Made by a program: the position numbers and the translations under genes | Part shown: positions 33,755 to 46,086 of the stretch, one piece after another | Position numbering within the stretch: position 1 is the stretch's first letter | Layout: every line of letters starts with the position of its first letter | Notes under the pieces: model-generated | Database searches by the model: none | What the model saw: only the letters and a program-made list of their open reading frames with translations | Told to the model about the DNA's origin: nothing | NCBI GenBank assembly: GCA_963969595.1 | Contig: OZ018409.1 | Coordinates: 25,061,282-25,125,281, forward strand | Reading direction: 5' to 3' | Source: Neckera pumila | Lineage: Eukaryota > Streptophyta > Bryopsida > Hypnales > Neckeraceae | Length of the DNA stretch: 64,000 bases

Positions 33755-34866
33755 AGTTCCACTTTGCTTTTTTTCATTGAAAGCCACTCAAAACTATCAT
33801 TTCTATTGTAAAGATCAAAGATGATTATTTTATTTATTATTTTGCATATTTCATTGTAAGATCTTGCACAAGACTAATATAAAAATGTGTGGAAGAAATT
33901 TTAGAAGCTTTCAATATGTAGATTGCAAAATATTTGCACTTAAAGTGCAGAAAATAAATTTTTGAGCATGTTTTGTGACGACTCTGAATAGAGGTTTTAA
34001 GGTGCCCCATACTAATTAATCGGTATTTCACACTATATTAATATCTACCTTTGTTTTACATCAATAGTTATTGAAGTGTCCGGGGGTTGTATATCATATT
34101 TCAAACATCTATAATTTTCCACAATAAGTCCTTGTAATTTTTTGGTCCCCTTAACACCTCTATTCAGTGTAGATTATATGATTTTGAATCTTTTTAATTT
34201 AAAAAACAGATTCACAAAAAGAATTGATTTAAAAAAAAATTCATGTTGAAGATTTGAGTTGAAATTTTAGAAAAAAATTCAGTAAAAAGTATGCGATGTT
34301 TAATTTTCATTCTTTAAAAAATTATTAAACAGAAATTGATACAATGTTGGAAGAAAAACTAAATTATCAATAGATTGAAATAAAATTGAAACACATAAAT
34401 ACATCCCAATAGCGAGATTGTTCTAGCAAGCATACTTAACCTTGGTACTTGTTCTTATTAAATTGTGAAACTTGAGTTCAAAAACAAATCCGGCAATACA
34501 TTATTTCTCAAGAAGTTTCTATGATTGCCCGCAAAACAAGAAGCTCCATAGCATTCATATCACTAATCAAATGGATAGAATTAAAATATTTTGTATAGAC
34601 ATGTAATGAATCTCTAAAAAAATTAATTGATTTCAATTCAAATTTTTGTGGATTTTTTGGTATTGCCCGATTTCCCCTATTTTGAGCTTCTTTTGGCATG
34701 ACTTTTGCTTCCAAGCACTGATTGAAATAGAGTTATATTCTTAGAAAGTTAAGGTGTTTTTGTATCTTAAGAAATAAATTTATAAAATCACTTCAAAAAT
34801 TGAGGTTACAAGAACCTATTGAAATCCATTTTGTCCCTTAAGGTGATCTTGGGACTTGAAAGGTTA
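33755..34866. mobile_element. Diverged TTAA-family element, left end lost
   Basis: Begins with the interior block cactcaaaactatcatttctattg and ends with AGGTTAAC at about 34861-34866 after a degraded terminus. Interior order matches 13213-14148. Just to the left, 33692-33768 holds a short tandem duplication (ctcaaatacagatttttac twice). Confidence 0.6.
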
Positions 34867-35210
34867 ACTTCTACAAATCAAAGATGTATTCTTGTGTGAT
34901 AAATCATATATACACTTGCACATTTTTAGTTTATTTATATAATATTTGGAAATACAAATGGAAATTTCCATTCTAATGCAAAAAGAAGCCACTACCAATA
35001 TGCCAAAGAAAGCCAAAGCTTGTGTTATTCAACAAATCACAATAAACACAACAAGACTCCAAGTAAATAAAGCAAGGCACAACTTTGTGAAGTTATATAT
35101 ACTACATTCCTACCATCCCCTTTCCAATTACTTTGGTTCTCTAATAGAAAAAAAGAAGCACAACATTACTCAAGATTGTTATAAAGTTAACTTATGATCA
35201 TGGTATATAA
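34867..35210. other. AT-rich spacer
   Basis: Nothing recognised. Confidence 0.4.
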
Positions 35211-36375
35211 TCTAAAGGACCAAGGTCTTTTTCTATCAAATAACAATCAAAATTATTGCAATGTGCCTAACCTTTCATTTTTCATTTTTTTCATTTTTTT
35301 CATATCTAACTATAGGATCTTGCACTGGATAAGCATAAGAATGTATGTAGAAACTTTAGAAACTTTGATTGTGCAGATTGTATTTAAACTGCAGAAAATA
35401 AATTTTTGGGACCTTCTGAGTCTAGATTTTTTTAATTTCTTTTTCACTTAAATTTTTTGCACAATTGATTTTAATTAAAAAATTTGTGTTGAATAAAATT
35501 TTATTTAATAAAAAGTTCTAAAAACTCACTCCATTTTCATCTCTAAGAAACTGTTATATAGAACCGATATGAAATAGAAAGAAAAATTAAATCTTTAAAT
35601 AATTCTAAGATGGAATTGAAATGCAATGATTCCAATGGTGATATTATCCTACCAAGCAAAGTAAACCATGTGAAACATTTTGGGGGGGGAGTTGTGAAAA
35701 TTGCATTCAAAAATCAATTTTGTAAATTATTTTTTGAAGAAAATGCTTGGACTGCGCCAAAAACAAGATTATCCACAACTTTCTCATCACTGGTCCAAAT
35801 GGAAGGAATCAAGTCTTTCTATATAGCCAAAAGTATTTTCTATGTAAAAAGATATTAAAAATATATATATTTAACTTCATTAGAGGAGATTTAAGGGCAT
35901 TAGAGGGCCGTTTCAGGCCCGTTCCCAATGTTGTCCCGATTCTGTGAACAACCAGTATGGGCTGTCAGAAAAAAAAAATTCAAAAAAATAAAAAATAAAA
36001 AATAAAATTTCTTTTGCCCAGAATATCATTCTAAGCAAATTTTTTTTTTTTTTTTTCAAAAACGATGTGGCACTCTCTCGACCATGTCAGCCCAGCAACT
36101 TCATTGCGTTCCACAGCGTGGGAACGCTACGGGAACGCAGGATAACTCGCGGGCTCTTGGAGGCCTCAAATCTCTTCTAATGTTTGTCATTGATTTTGTG
36201 TTGTCTAGTGAACTACATTTTGAGCTTAGTGTAGCATAACTTTTGCTCCCAAGCACCAATTTACAAAATTCTTTTCCTAGAAAGCTAATGTCTTTTTCTG
36301 TCATCAAAAATTGAGTTCATCGGAACTTGGCCAAACCTTGTAGTATCTACCAAGGAGTAGTTGGTCCTTTAGGAG
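35211..36375. mobile_element. TTAA-family element carrying a nested CATTAG MITE
   Basis: The left end has decayed to ATAATCTAAAGGACCAAGG and the right end reads TTGGTCCTTTAGGAGATAA. Removing the nested element at 35878-36182 leaves about 860 bp with the usual interior order. Confidence 0.7.
35878..36182. mobile_element. CATTAG MITE, copy 2 (nested)
   Basis: 305 bp with ends CATTAGAGGAGATTTAAGG and CCTCAAATCTCTTCTAATG, inserted in the TTAA-family element. It shares the ggcccgttcccaatg and tatgggctgtcag core with copy 1. Confidence 0.8.
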
Positions 36376-36572
36376 ATAACGCAATGCCAACCTTGAATTA
36401 GTATGGAAACAAAACCAATAACAACAAACGTTTATATTCAGCTAATTAAATCTAAAAGTGACCCATTGTACATGAATGTACGTTTTTTACTATGTTATTC
36501 TTATACATAGTTGTGAGGCACGAATCAAGTTACTTGAAATTAGAATTCATCCCATAGTATGTTAACCTTTAA

Positions 36573-36852
36573 CCCCTCAATGCCCAACAACTTTTTGACA
36601 ATGGAGCTTTTCAATTAATCATTCCATTGTAATATTTTTTTTGCACATGTATGTGCTTGAAATTTTTAACTTTTACTGTCCAAAAGTAAAGACTATTTTT
36701 GTCTAATATGCATGGAATTAATTTTGGAAAATATTGGCCATTGGATTTTTAGATTATAACAATTTATGATGATTAACTTTATATACAAAAAAATGCAGCT
36801 TTTACAATATAATTTGAAGAAGATTCATTGTATCATCTTGGTCCTTGAGGAG
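36573..36852. mobile_element. Short TTAA-family element (280 bp)
   Basis: Left TTAA then CCCCTCAATGCCCAAC; right CTTGGTCCTTGAGGAG then TTAA (36853-36856). This is a deletion derivative, showing the family varies in length. Confidence 0.7.
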
Positions 36853-36856
36853 TTAA

Positions 36857-37448
36857 GGGACATTTTATGTGTGTACTTTCATTAGATTTCTCCATTAAAA
36901 TACACATTTCAAAATTTTGATATTTTTTGAATATATAAATATGTGTCTAAACCTTCATCTCATTTTTTCATAATTTAAAACAACAAATTGAGTTTTATAT
37001 GATTTTTAAATAATTTGTTTTGTAAAAATCATAGAAATTACAAAAATGCTTGAAATAATATGAAATTTTTAAGATAAATGGAAATAATATCGGCAAGCAT
37101 TATGTTATAATTGATGTACTCCTTGGGTTCACACCAAGAGAAATGGGATAGAAAATTTTTAAAAGTAGTGGATTTTGAGCTTTCAAGATGTTATCTTCAA
37201 AGTACCACAAAAATTACAGTTTTAACAGTTTTGAAAAAAATTTAAAATGAAGTAAAAAAATAGATTGTTGGATCTATATTTTCTTAGTTAAGCTTTAAAA
37301 CATTTAAAATCGAGAACTATGAGAAAATTCAAGATTTGACTTTCAAAGAGCCCTTGGGGCTTGCATTATCTTTTGATGGTTCATCAATTAGTTTTGAAGT
37401 GCAAGGGTGTTACATGTCAAATTGGGATCGTGTCCCTTGATAGAGAAA
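36857..37448. other. AT-rich intergenic
   Basis: No gene or bounded repeat. Confidence 0.4.
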
Positions 37449-37450
37449 TA

Positions 37451-37653
37451 TTCCCTCCGTTTGGAAATAGTGCATCCATTTTTAGAGCAGCCCCACTCCA
37501 ACACAGGGAAGCGACTCTTCAAATGTTCTGCACCATTGACTTAGAAGATCAATGGTGCATAACATTTGAAGAGTTGCTTCCCCGTATTGGAGTGGGGCTG
37601 CTCTTAGTGCAATCACTATAGAGAATGGATACACTATTTCCAAACGAAGGGAG
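37451..37653. mobile_element. Stowaway-like MITE containing a palindromic MITE
   Basis: Ends TTCCCTCCGTTTGGAAATAG and CTATTTCCAAACGAAGGGAG with TA on both sides, close to the Stowaway terminal consensus CTCCCTCCGT. The interior is replaced by the palindrome at 37492-37606. Confidence 0.85.
37492..37606. mobile_element. Near-perfect palindromic MITE (TTAGAGCAGCCCC)
   Basis: 115 bp that is almost one hairpin: TTAGAGCAGCCCCACTCCAA pairs with TTGGAGTGGGGCTGCTCTTA, and pairing continues to the centre through GAAGC, CTCTTCAAATGTT and CACCATTGA. The ends resemble those of the 558-928 element. Confidence 0.85.
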
Positions 37654-37973
37654 TATGTTTGTAAAAAGTGTTTCTTCTCTTATTAACACTGCATAGAAAA
37701 AGTAAACCAACTTATGGCAAGCAAACTACTAATGACAAACACCTAGGAAATGATCCATTATAGTCTTGCATTAACCCATGATAGATTTTTTTCAATAAAT
37801 GGGCTTTGGACTACATTAGATTGAGTTAGTAACCACAATCAATGTCTTGAATAATGGCGATGGAGTGATAAGTGACTATAATAGGATCTTCCACCTTTTG
37901 AATGTCACTTCATTGCATGAAGTGACTTTTTTAGGCCTTTATATTGTGGCCATGTTAGAAAATGTTGTAACTA

Positions 37974-38368
37974 AGGTAGAGGCACCTATTGTCGACATGG
38001 ACCCACTTCCAATATGTAGGGGGTACTATTTTTGATCTTAGCTGGAACAAACGTAAACAAATCCAACCTAAGCTTGGAATGTGTTTTTTCAAGGTTGGAA
38101 CTGTTAAAGTTATGACACATGTCCCAAAATAGTGAGCAAAAAAGCAATTTTTAATGGATTGAAATTAGAAGAGTTTAGAGATTGGCAATGGATCCTGAGT
38201 ACTTTTTGGCTCCTAAAATCCACAATAATTTTGGGAATAAAATCAAAAAAAAGTTTCAATCCCTATATTTCCTATCTTTCTACATGCAAATTTTTTTGCT
38301 TCGGCATGAATTGTTCAAGATTTGTTGGAAAATCCCTTAAAAGATTGACAATGCGGGTACCTCTACCT
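37974..38368. mobile_element. AGGTAGA MITE, copy 3
   Basis: Ends AGGTAGAGGCACC and GGGTACCTCTACCT with TA outside each. It shares the interior block tttttggctcc, the cctatctttctacatg block and a CCCTTAA word near its right end with the other copies. Confidence 0.85.
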
Positions 38369-38482
38369 TACTTAATATGTGAGTAAAATGACCATTATAG
38401 ATACACTTTTTGTTGGTCTAGAGGTAGTCTAGAGACTCTTTTGGACCAATTAAGAAGTACACTTCAAAAATTCATAACCAAC

Positions 38483-38876
38483 TAGTGTACAACCCTGTGC
38501 TGATGCCACAGCCAAAGAAAAAGAAAAAGTAATTTTCTAATTTTCTATTTCATAATAAAAACTTTGAAATTCAATATCTTTCACACCGTCATTCCAAAAG
38601 CCACAAAACAAAGCCTGTCCCCCCCTCCTTGCCAAGAGCTTTCCAATGGTACCAAGAACGCGGCCGGAATTGAAGTGTAAGTAATTTTTTAATTTTTTGA
38701 TCCATGAATTTGAAATTCAATAACTTCTACACCGTAGCTCCAAACACCATGAAACCAAGCCCATGCAACCCTCCTCACCAAATGCTTCTCGATGGTACCA
38801 AGCACGCAGCCGGGGGATGCATGGTCCGGGAGATCTCAACGTAACAAAAAAAACCAGCCAAACTTAAGGTATGGAA
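38483..38876 (+). repeat. Dimeric repeat family, copy e
   Basis: Full dimer from TGTACAACCCTGTGCTGATG to the aacaaaaaaaacc tail and CTTAAGGTATGGAATC. Confidence 0.8.
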
Positions 38877-39015
38877 TCACACTTTCTCAAAAAAATAAAA
38901 AGTGAAATGCTCTCACATTTGTCTTTATGTGGGAATTTTTATTTTTAATTTCAACAATACCAACGGGGCAAAGCAGTCCCACTTCTGCCTGTCATAGGCT
39001 GGTTTCCCTTAAGTG

Positions 39016-39458
39016 ACTTTTGAAAAAATAAAAGATAAGAAGCAGTAGGTGAGTAATTGAGGTCAAGCCACCTACACGCATGTGCTCAATTACTGAAGAT
39101 AGTGTCAAGAAGAATAGATTATCTAAGTTATTGTTTTTTTAAATCAGGACTTCAGGGTACATGAGGCTGGTTTTGTATACAGTACCATCACTCTATTGAT
39201 CAATTATGCAACAACATTCACAGACAACTCTAGGACCAATGTACTATTTTTGTACATGTCAAAGGACGAATGTCTCTGTATAGCGTACTGTAAGGGCATC
39301 ACCACCTGGCTTGAAAAATTAGCCTGCAAAGAGAATGATAAACGAAGCCCAGGGATGTGCCGGGGTAGTCAGCCACCAGGCAGCCAAGTGTTTTTTTGGC
39401 AGGCCATCTGACAGGCTTGAAAAAAATCAGCCCTGTTTTTTCAGGTATGGGGTGACTA
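39016..39458. other. Intergenic
   Basis: A possible degraded relative of the TTAGAGC element lies around 39280-39440 (gggcatcaccacc). No gene. Confidence 0.4.
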
Positions 39459-39940
39459 AAGGCATCTCCACCGGTTCACTCTAAACGGTCCCTTCAAAGG
39501 GTTTCCCATGCCCTCAAGCAAAACAAGGACCCACCAGTTGCAGCCTGTGTCAATATTCAACACAGACCACTTGAAGTTGCAGTGTCACATGGATTTGACT
39601 TGCGCCACGACATTCAAAAAAAGTTATTGATTTGGCCCTATTATCGAGGGTAATGTGTAATCCGGACACTGTGCAAGCCATTGCATTGGCTGTACAAGTC
39701 TGGATCAAGATTCTGGTTTACAGCTGTCACTAATAGCAAGCCACGTTAAAGAAAAGTCTGACATAATGAAGCCTAGCCTCATTAAGCATCTTGTTAAGCG
39801 TGCAAAGCATTACGTATTATGCGTTCTATATGGTTTGCTGGTGGCGCAACGGGATAACTCCGATCCCAATCTGCCAGCTGACACACGCCATTCAAAGGGT
39901 GGCGCGTCTCTTCTGACGCGCCTTGGTGGAGATGCTCTAA
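39459..39940. mobile_element. TTAGAGCATC-type TIR element
   Basis: Left AAGGCATCTCCACCGG and right GGTGGAGATGCTCTAA are inverted copies. 482 bp, with no transposase. Confidence 0.6.
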
Positions 39941-40899
39941 TACGGTAGAAACACCCAATAGCATCCTTGTACCTAATCTTTATTTCTAGATGGACATTAA
40001 ATCGTCCTTAAACTTCCATTGAATGGTCTTTGACATGTGTCATAAAGTTTTCTCTTATCTTCACTATAATTGGATAAGAGCTGAATTTGTCAAAATTCAG
40101 ATTTAGGTCCACCTACAAGACGTTTCCAATGGTTTAAGGGATTGCAAATTTGAAAATTATTGAAAATATACTCCAAGTCCGAAATTTTATTTTATTTTTA
40201 AGTTCATGACTTTCTCTTGACTTTACCACAAAAATATTAAAGTTTTGAAATGGGGCCTCCAAGTATGTGAAATTTCTTGTTTTGACGATTTGGGGTGCTT
40301 CCAGCTTATCTTAGGGCAACCCTACAGCGGCTCGATGGACAGGGGTGCCAAACAGAGAATTTTTAGGTTTGGCATTCCTTGTTCAAGAGTCCGTTTTTGT
40401 TTAAGGTGTTGTAGCTCCACAAGGAGACTTGCTAAGTGATCAAAAGTCCACTCATAGCGACTATTTAAATATTTTGAAGAGAATCTTTGGCATGTTTGAA
40501 GAGAAACTTTTCAAAAGTTGGAGTCAAAAAGACTATCCAATGGCTTAGCGAACCACAACCAAGAGACACTACTTGCCCGTGCCTTTGCCACTTTTTGAAG
40601 TGTCCGAGCATCATTTTGCACTTGGCGTACATGCTGTGGGTCATTATTTCAAGTTGGCAAACAAGTAGTTGAATCCTAGTTGAACTACCAACAAGAATTC
40701 ATCAAAAAAAATTCAATATAATAACGGGAACCATGCTGAATTGCTTATTTGTAGAATTTTAGGTGTAATTACCTCAATCTATAGGGAATTGAGGAAAATG
40801 ATTGTAGAAGACATGGTTTTCCAAATGTGATATGATTTCTTAAGAAAATTAGAAACTTCAAGCAGATAATACTCTGTCACACATAGTCATATAGGCTTT
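39941..40899. other. Intergenic, nothing recognised
   Basis: Short open frames have no family signature. Confidence 0.4.
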
Positions 40900-41178
40900 A
40901 AGGTGGGCAATCTCCAAACCTCCACTTTTTGCTATTGTGCCTAGTTACTATTATTAAATTGGCCAAGTTTTAATATTTTTTCTTGTTGGCAAGTGAAAGG
41001 AGGTTCCAACACACCAAAGAATGTAACATTTGGATATCATATGCAAAAATTATGAAGGGTCAAAGTTTTTTTATAGAGGTTCAAAATTGTTTCTTCCACA
41101 TAGATACATACTGATTTTGGAGATGTATATAGAGTGATGATGGTGGTTGTAGGTTAGTGGCGCAGTTTGAGGTTCCCA
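40900..41178. mobile_element. AAGGTGGG MITE, copy 1
   Basis: In reverse orientation it matches 46087-46360 and 51497-51758: the blocks gtgcctagttactatta, ggcaagtgaaaggaggttcca, tttggatatcatatgcaaaaatta and gatacatac align in order. Ends are AAGGTGGGCAAnC-type. Confidence 0.7.
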
Positions 41179-42702
41179 TGTTATCACACAAGTAGAAAAG
41201 AAACATATGAAAGCTACACCCTCAACATGTAAATCAACCTATTAGCGCCCCCATCACATTTCCGCCCTCATGTACTTGTGGGGTACATTTTCATTCTGAG
41301 ATGGAGGCAGTCATAGTCTGGTTCACTTTATAAGAATAAGCCAATTATATAATATAAATAAATAAACATGCACATCCCTCTCCTTTCTATCTACAGAGAG
41401 ATTATTGATTCCCTCCACATATCACACCATATAAAGGTTCTATTAGATTCTACAATCATACCTCGAAAAGAAAGAAGATGACTGCAATACTAAAAATGCG
41501 TATAATTTTTAGCATCCACAAATGGATAAATAACCTCAATATAAACTACAACTTATTTAATAACTTTTTGTATGACCTCCAACTTACAAATAAACAAATC
41601 ACTCACCTACTCAAATTCCGATATAGATAATACATAGGATCTTTTGCCCATACAATATCCTTCACCACTTTGCCTACTATATAATTTACAACAAATTGAC
41701 ACATGGTCATATATATTACTCTTATATACCGACACATTCAATGACACAACATTGCAATGCATAAAATTCAAAAATTATTCTTCACATACAAATTCAAGAT
41801 GCTTTGTCCTTGCTAATGCTTGAAATATAGCAACCATCAACAAGAACAAACAATACCCCATTGGCTTCTCCCATGCACAAATCCAATTCCTACCAACTAT
41901 ATACATGTACAATAAAATTATGCACAAAAATAATATGTATACACACTATACCATACTTAAACACACCACCTACAAGCCTTCAAAAAGTTGTAAATGTAAT
42001 TTATTATATTCACATGTTATAATGATTGCTTTCCTCCATGCTTTGTATTTTAAAAATCAATAAATACCAAATACTCCTTCAAAACATTACCATTTATGTT
42101 TGGAATGTACACCCACCGATTGTAATTACAACTAGCTTGCTTTGCATCACACATATTCCATCCATCTCCAAACTACGAGAAGCTAGAATTCTAATTCCAA
42201 AAATAGACATAAAAATACAATACACAACATCAAAAACATTACCACATATATTCTTCTTTACAAAAAGAAACTATAAAATAACCGACCTCTCCCCACGAAT
42301 TTCCACACCTCATAAATATTGACAATCTAACATAAAATCATCTCCAATATTACACTTTGTAATTCAACACTTCCCTAAATATAGGTAGTATAGAGTCTCT
42401 TCTCTGACAACAATATGTAGTCTTGGTGTCATTCTTATTTCTCTTGAGATCTAAAGTAGGACCAAAAATAGATGTCACTAGTAATTTTCACCAACCAAGA
42501 GACATGGTCAGAGTATTTTTATTTATTTATTTATTTTCTTCTTCTTCTGCCTTTTCAAAACTTTTTAAGTAATTGTTTTTTTGCATGTAAGCTTTATAGG
42601 AAATCAAGATTATGTAAAAATAAACTAAATCAATGATTCATCTAAATTGAATTTTAAATATTTTAATTTAAAAAAATTATGGTGATGCCTAGGACATTTA
42701 GG
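41179..42702. other. AT-rich intergenic
   Basis: No gene; the longest open frame (42026-42322) is of biased composition with no motif. Confidence 0.45.
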
Positions 42703-42706
42703 TTAA

Positions 42707-43605
42707 TCCCTAAAGGACCAAGGAACATACTTTGGGCTTTTTGAGAGCTCATGTAGGTTTTAGTAACTTCATAATTTGAAAGTTTTACACATGAAATTTT
42801 TAGGATGGATGCTACTCATCATATTCTATGTGTGAAGCTTTGTTTTACATCATTTTGATAAATAATGCAAAAGTTAGAAGTTTTTTTTTAATTTCAATGT
42901 CAAACCAGGTAGCGAAAAATATATTTGTGTAAAAAATTTAATTGTTTTTTGGATATTGTATAGATTGAAAACTACTAAAAAACTTTGAACTATTCAATTT
43001 CAAATAATGAGGTAAGAGTTATGAGGAGTTTTATTTTATGGGCAACAAAGGTAGAAAAATCGTACAAAGTCATCTTTTGCTTTCAGTTCTGAAAATTTTC
43101 AAAATAAAAATAAAAATATAGGATATTAATTGTTTACTAGAACATTTTTACTATTGTGATTAATAATTCTCAGTTTCTTATAAAAGTTATTAGCATATTA
43201 ATTTTTTCTTTCATTCAACCTTCTACTTTACAATTCTTTAAAAGATGATATAAAAGCTTTTGGAGTTATAATTTTTTTCACATGTTTTCAATTCATTTTC
43301 CAACATATTGAAAAAATGCACAAGTTATAGGGCATATGAGTTATTTTAAAAAAATGTTGAAAGACAAAACTTCACCTTTTGGAAAGGCTAGAAAATCCTA
43401 AGTTTTGATGTTTAGTCACATTGAACTTGCGATTGGTGGAGATATTTGCTCTAAAATTTTAAAACAATGTACTTGAACAAATCAACTAAAAGATCCTATG
43501 GTTGGATTTGTTAAAAAATAATTATTGACCAAGATTTTGACCTTGCTTTGGAGATGAGTATTTTGAACCGCTTTTGGGCCTCTAAATAGGATGCTCCTTT
43601 AGGGG
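42707..43605. mobile_element. TTAA-flanked TIR element, copy (899 bp)
   Basis: TTAA then TCCCTAAAGGACCAAGG at left; TGCTCCTTTAGGGG then TTAA (43606-43609) at right. The interior runs in the opposite orientation to the copy at 44605-45536. Confidence 0.85.
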
Positions 43606-43609
43606 TTAA

Positions 43610-44213
43610 TTGATAGACTATGTTGCCTTTCTATTCTTTTCATTCAAGTTCATTCCTTCTTATTGCCATCTAGTGTTTTGGAAGTTTTTCTAGTTGTATC
43701 AACCAATTCCCTTCAATTCCCATATTAAACCATTTTTTTTTTAAACCCATGGACAATTCCCATTTATTCAAAAATACAAACAAACACATGGACAATTACC
43801 ATTGATAGAAGAAGCAGTACAAAGAACCAAGGGAACCAATCCCGGGCGGAACCGACCAAACTAAACAAACTTACACTCCTACTTGAAGGTTGGAACCAAG
43901 CATGACCATCACTAGGGGTAGTCAGGGCTTGTTCAAGGTGCGTGTGAACAATAGAGATTCAATAGCGAAGAGTGTTTGGATTAGCCAATGAGAAGCCACG
44001 TTTTTTGAAGAAGCTGTGACCACCCTCAAATGGTCAAATGTTGAGAATGGATAATAGAGATGGACGGAGGTAATTGGAGGCCAATCCTACCCTGCCACAA
44101 CTTCAATTTCCATTGTTCACCACGATTGTAAACAAGCTGTGACTACCCCTATTGGAAGCAACTGGTCAATTGAAACTACCAATCTTAGGATGAATATGCT
44201 TCCATTGGATCGA
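43610..44213. other. Intergenic with LINE-like tail fragments
   Basis: TTTTTTTTAAACCCATGGACAATTCCC at about 43734 and ACACATGGACAATTACCATTG at about 43793 resemble the ends listed at 59793 and 61199. Confidence 0.4.
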
Positions 44214-44215
44214 TA

Positions 44216-45556
44216 AGGTAAAAGCACCAATTGTCAACTACGCCCAATATTCAATTGATAGGGATGGAATAAGGTTGAAATAGGTTTCCGATGGAAGCTG
44301 GGAATGTGTTTTTTTGGTCTTTTCCAAGGTTAGGATTAATAAAGTTATGACACATGTCTCCAAGTAGTGACTGGGAAAGTAGGAAGTAGTGAGTGGGAAA
44401 GTATTCTTTAAATGATTGGAATTGGAAGACTCTAGACACTGGCTACTAGTGAAATGCACTTTTTGGCTCCCAAAAATTCAATGTAATTTCAAATTTGGGA
44501 ATAAAATTCTGAAAATTTTGCAATCTCCATATTTCCTATCTTCCTACATGGGAAAAATTTCCACCAACTCTTAAATGCACATGATCTACTCCAAAATTGC
44601 TTAACCCCTAAAGTTTTATGATTCTGTAATCACCAAAAATGCTCCAAAACTGCCATTTCTAATACAACTACCAAATTTTTGGAAAAAAAACAATTTTTGA
44701 CACATGTAACCGTAGGATCTTGTAGTATGTTGTTTTGAAAACATGTGGTACAAAATTTCAAAAAATTCCACTGTGTGGATCATAAGATATAAGCATTCAA
44801 AGTCTTGAAAACCATTTTTTTAATCCTGCGAAAAATCGGGCAGCTGCACTTTGCAAGCTCACTTTTCAATGAAAAAATGCTGATAAAGGTGGTACTTCTT
44901 TGCATTAAGTTTCCTAAATAAGTTTTCTATATGCTTGAGAAATTTCACATCATTTGGAATTGTAATACATATAGAAAAAAAATAGTAAGTAGAAAGAAGT
45001 AGAAAATGATTCAAAATACTAAATTGTAAACATTTAATCATGGAATTTAAAAATGCCAATCCCAACGGTTGTAATGTTGTAATAATCAATCTACATCCTA
45101 GGATTTTTTTTTTTCCAAAAATATTGAAAATTGAGTTAAATAAACGACTTTAAAGTTTTTTTTAGAGTAGGGAATCCGTAACTGTCCGCAATTCAAAAAC
45201 CCTCATAACTTTTGACTCATTGATTGAAATGGAATGATTCAAAGCTTTTTAAGTATATATAAATGTAGAGAACCAATTTCAAAAAAGATTTCCAGAAAAA
45301 ATAATTTATTCTGATCTGCCCAAACTGCCCAGTTATGAAAAAAGTAACATATTAGGTCACAACTTTTGACTCGTATTTCAAAATGTCATGAAACTTGGTA
45401 GACATGAAGATATTCTGCGCCCCCACCTTCTAATAAAATTTCAGCCTCAAATATGGATATCTCTAGTCACACGTACCTGCCCAAAATTTCTATATAGCCA
45501 AAAAACGCATGTTGGTCCTTTAGGGGTTAAAGGATCGACTCCTACTGCTTCTACTT
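44216..45556. mobile_element. AGGTAGA MITE, copy 4, split by a TTAA element
   Basis: The left part (44216-44604) begins AGGTAAAAGCACC and carries the family interior; the right remnant (45537-45556) ends TGCTTCTACTT with TA outside. The interruption is 44605-45536. Confidence 0.85.
44605..45536. mobile_element. TTAA-flanked TIR element with proven target site (932 bp)
   Basis: It starts CCCCTAAAG and ends CTTTAGGGG with TTAA on each side (44601-44604 and 45537-45540). Uninterrupted MITE relatives read CCCTTAAGTGATC (about 15290) and CCCTTAAAAGATT (about 38335) at the same point, with one TTAA. This is direct evidence of a TTAA duplication. Confidence 0.9.
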
Positions 45557-45637
45557 TAGCCGAGTTTGCTCGCCAAAGAAGCTAGTTTGAACTAAAGCCA
45601 GGTGTTGTCAAATCTTCTCAAGAAGATGACCGTCTTG

Positions 45638-45763
45638 CAGTTTTTTTTTTTGGAACAGTAATTGTCAAGTGGCTTCATGAGGTAGCTTAAATTTGGAGGG
45701 ACCTGTGAGCACAAGTCCAAATCTGTCAGAAGGAGCGATATATTGCTAAAAAACAAACCCTTG
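45638..45763. mobile_element. hAT-like MITE with internal palindrome (copy 2)
   Basis: 126 bp flanked by perfect 8-bp repeats CCGTCTTG (45630-45637 and 45764-45771). The core gtggcttcatgaggtag, cttaaatttggagggacctg and caagtccaaa matches 1087-1201. Confidence 0.85.
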
Positions 45764-46086
45764 CCGTCTTGTTTGGATAGAGCTCACAGAGCTTCTTGGC
45801 TTTCATCCACGCCACATGGCTAAATTGTTTTTCCAAGCACCAAGTCCGGTTAGTTTCTCCATTTTTTCTCAAAAAATAATTTTTAAAGATTTTTTTCATC
45901 AATTTCTTTACTGATGTTTTTTGTTTTTTGTTTTTTTAAAACACATGGACAAATTCCATTGATGGAGGAAAAAGCTTTACTAATGTTTTCAAATTGCAAA
46001 CAGATTTGCTCCCAATTCCATTGGATAATTTTTTCTTTTCCTTTTTCCTTGAAACACTATGGAAAACCAGCTAACTTTTTGAACTA

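Larger units (their letters stand above)
37735..39015. repeat. Interspersed repeat family D, copy 2, with two nested insertions
   Basis: It aligns with 30266-30640 once the AGGTAGA MITE (37974-38368) and the dimeric repeat (38483-38876) are removed. In 30266-30640 the sequences either side of the MITE position are contiguous. Confidence 0.65.

Noticed and set aside
39838..39900. tRNA-like stretch (ggtggcgcaacgggataac)
   Set aside because: No acceptor stem, anticodon arm or T-loop could be fitted.
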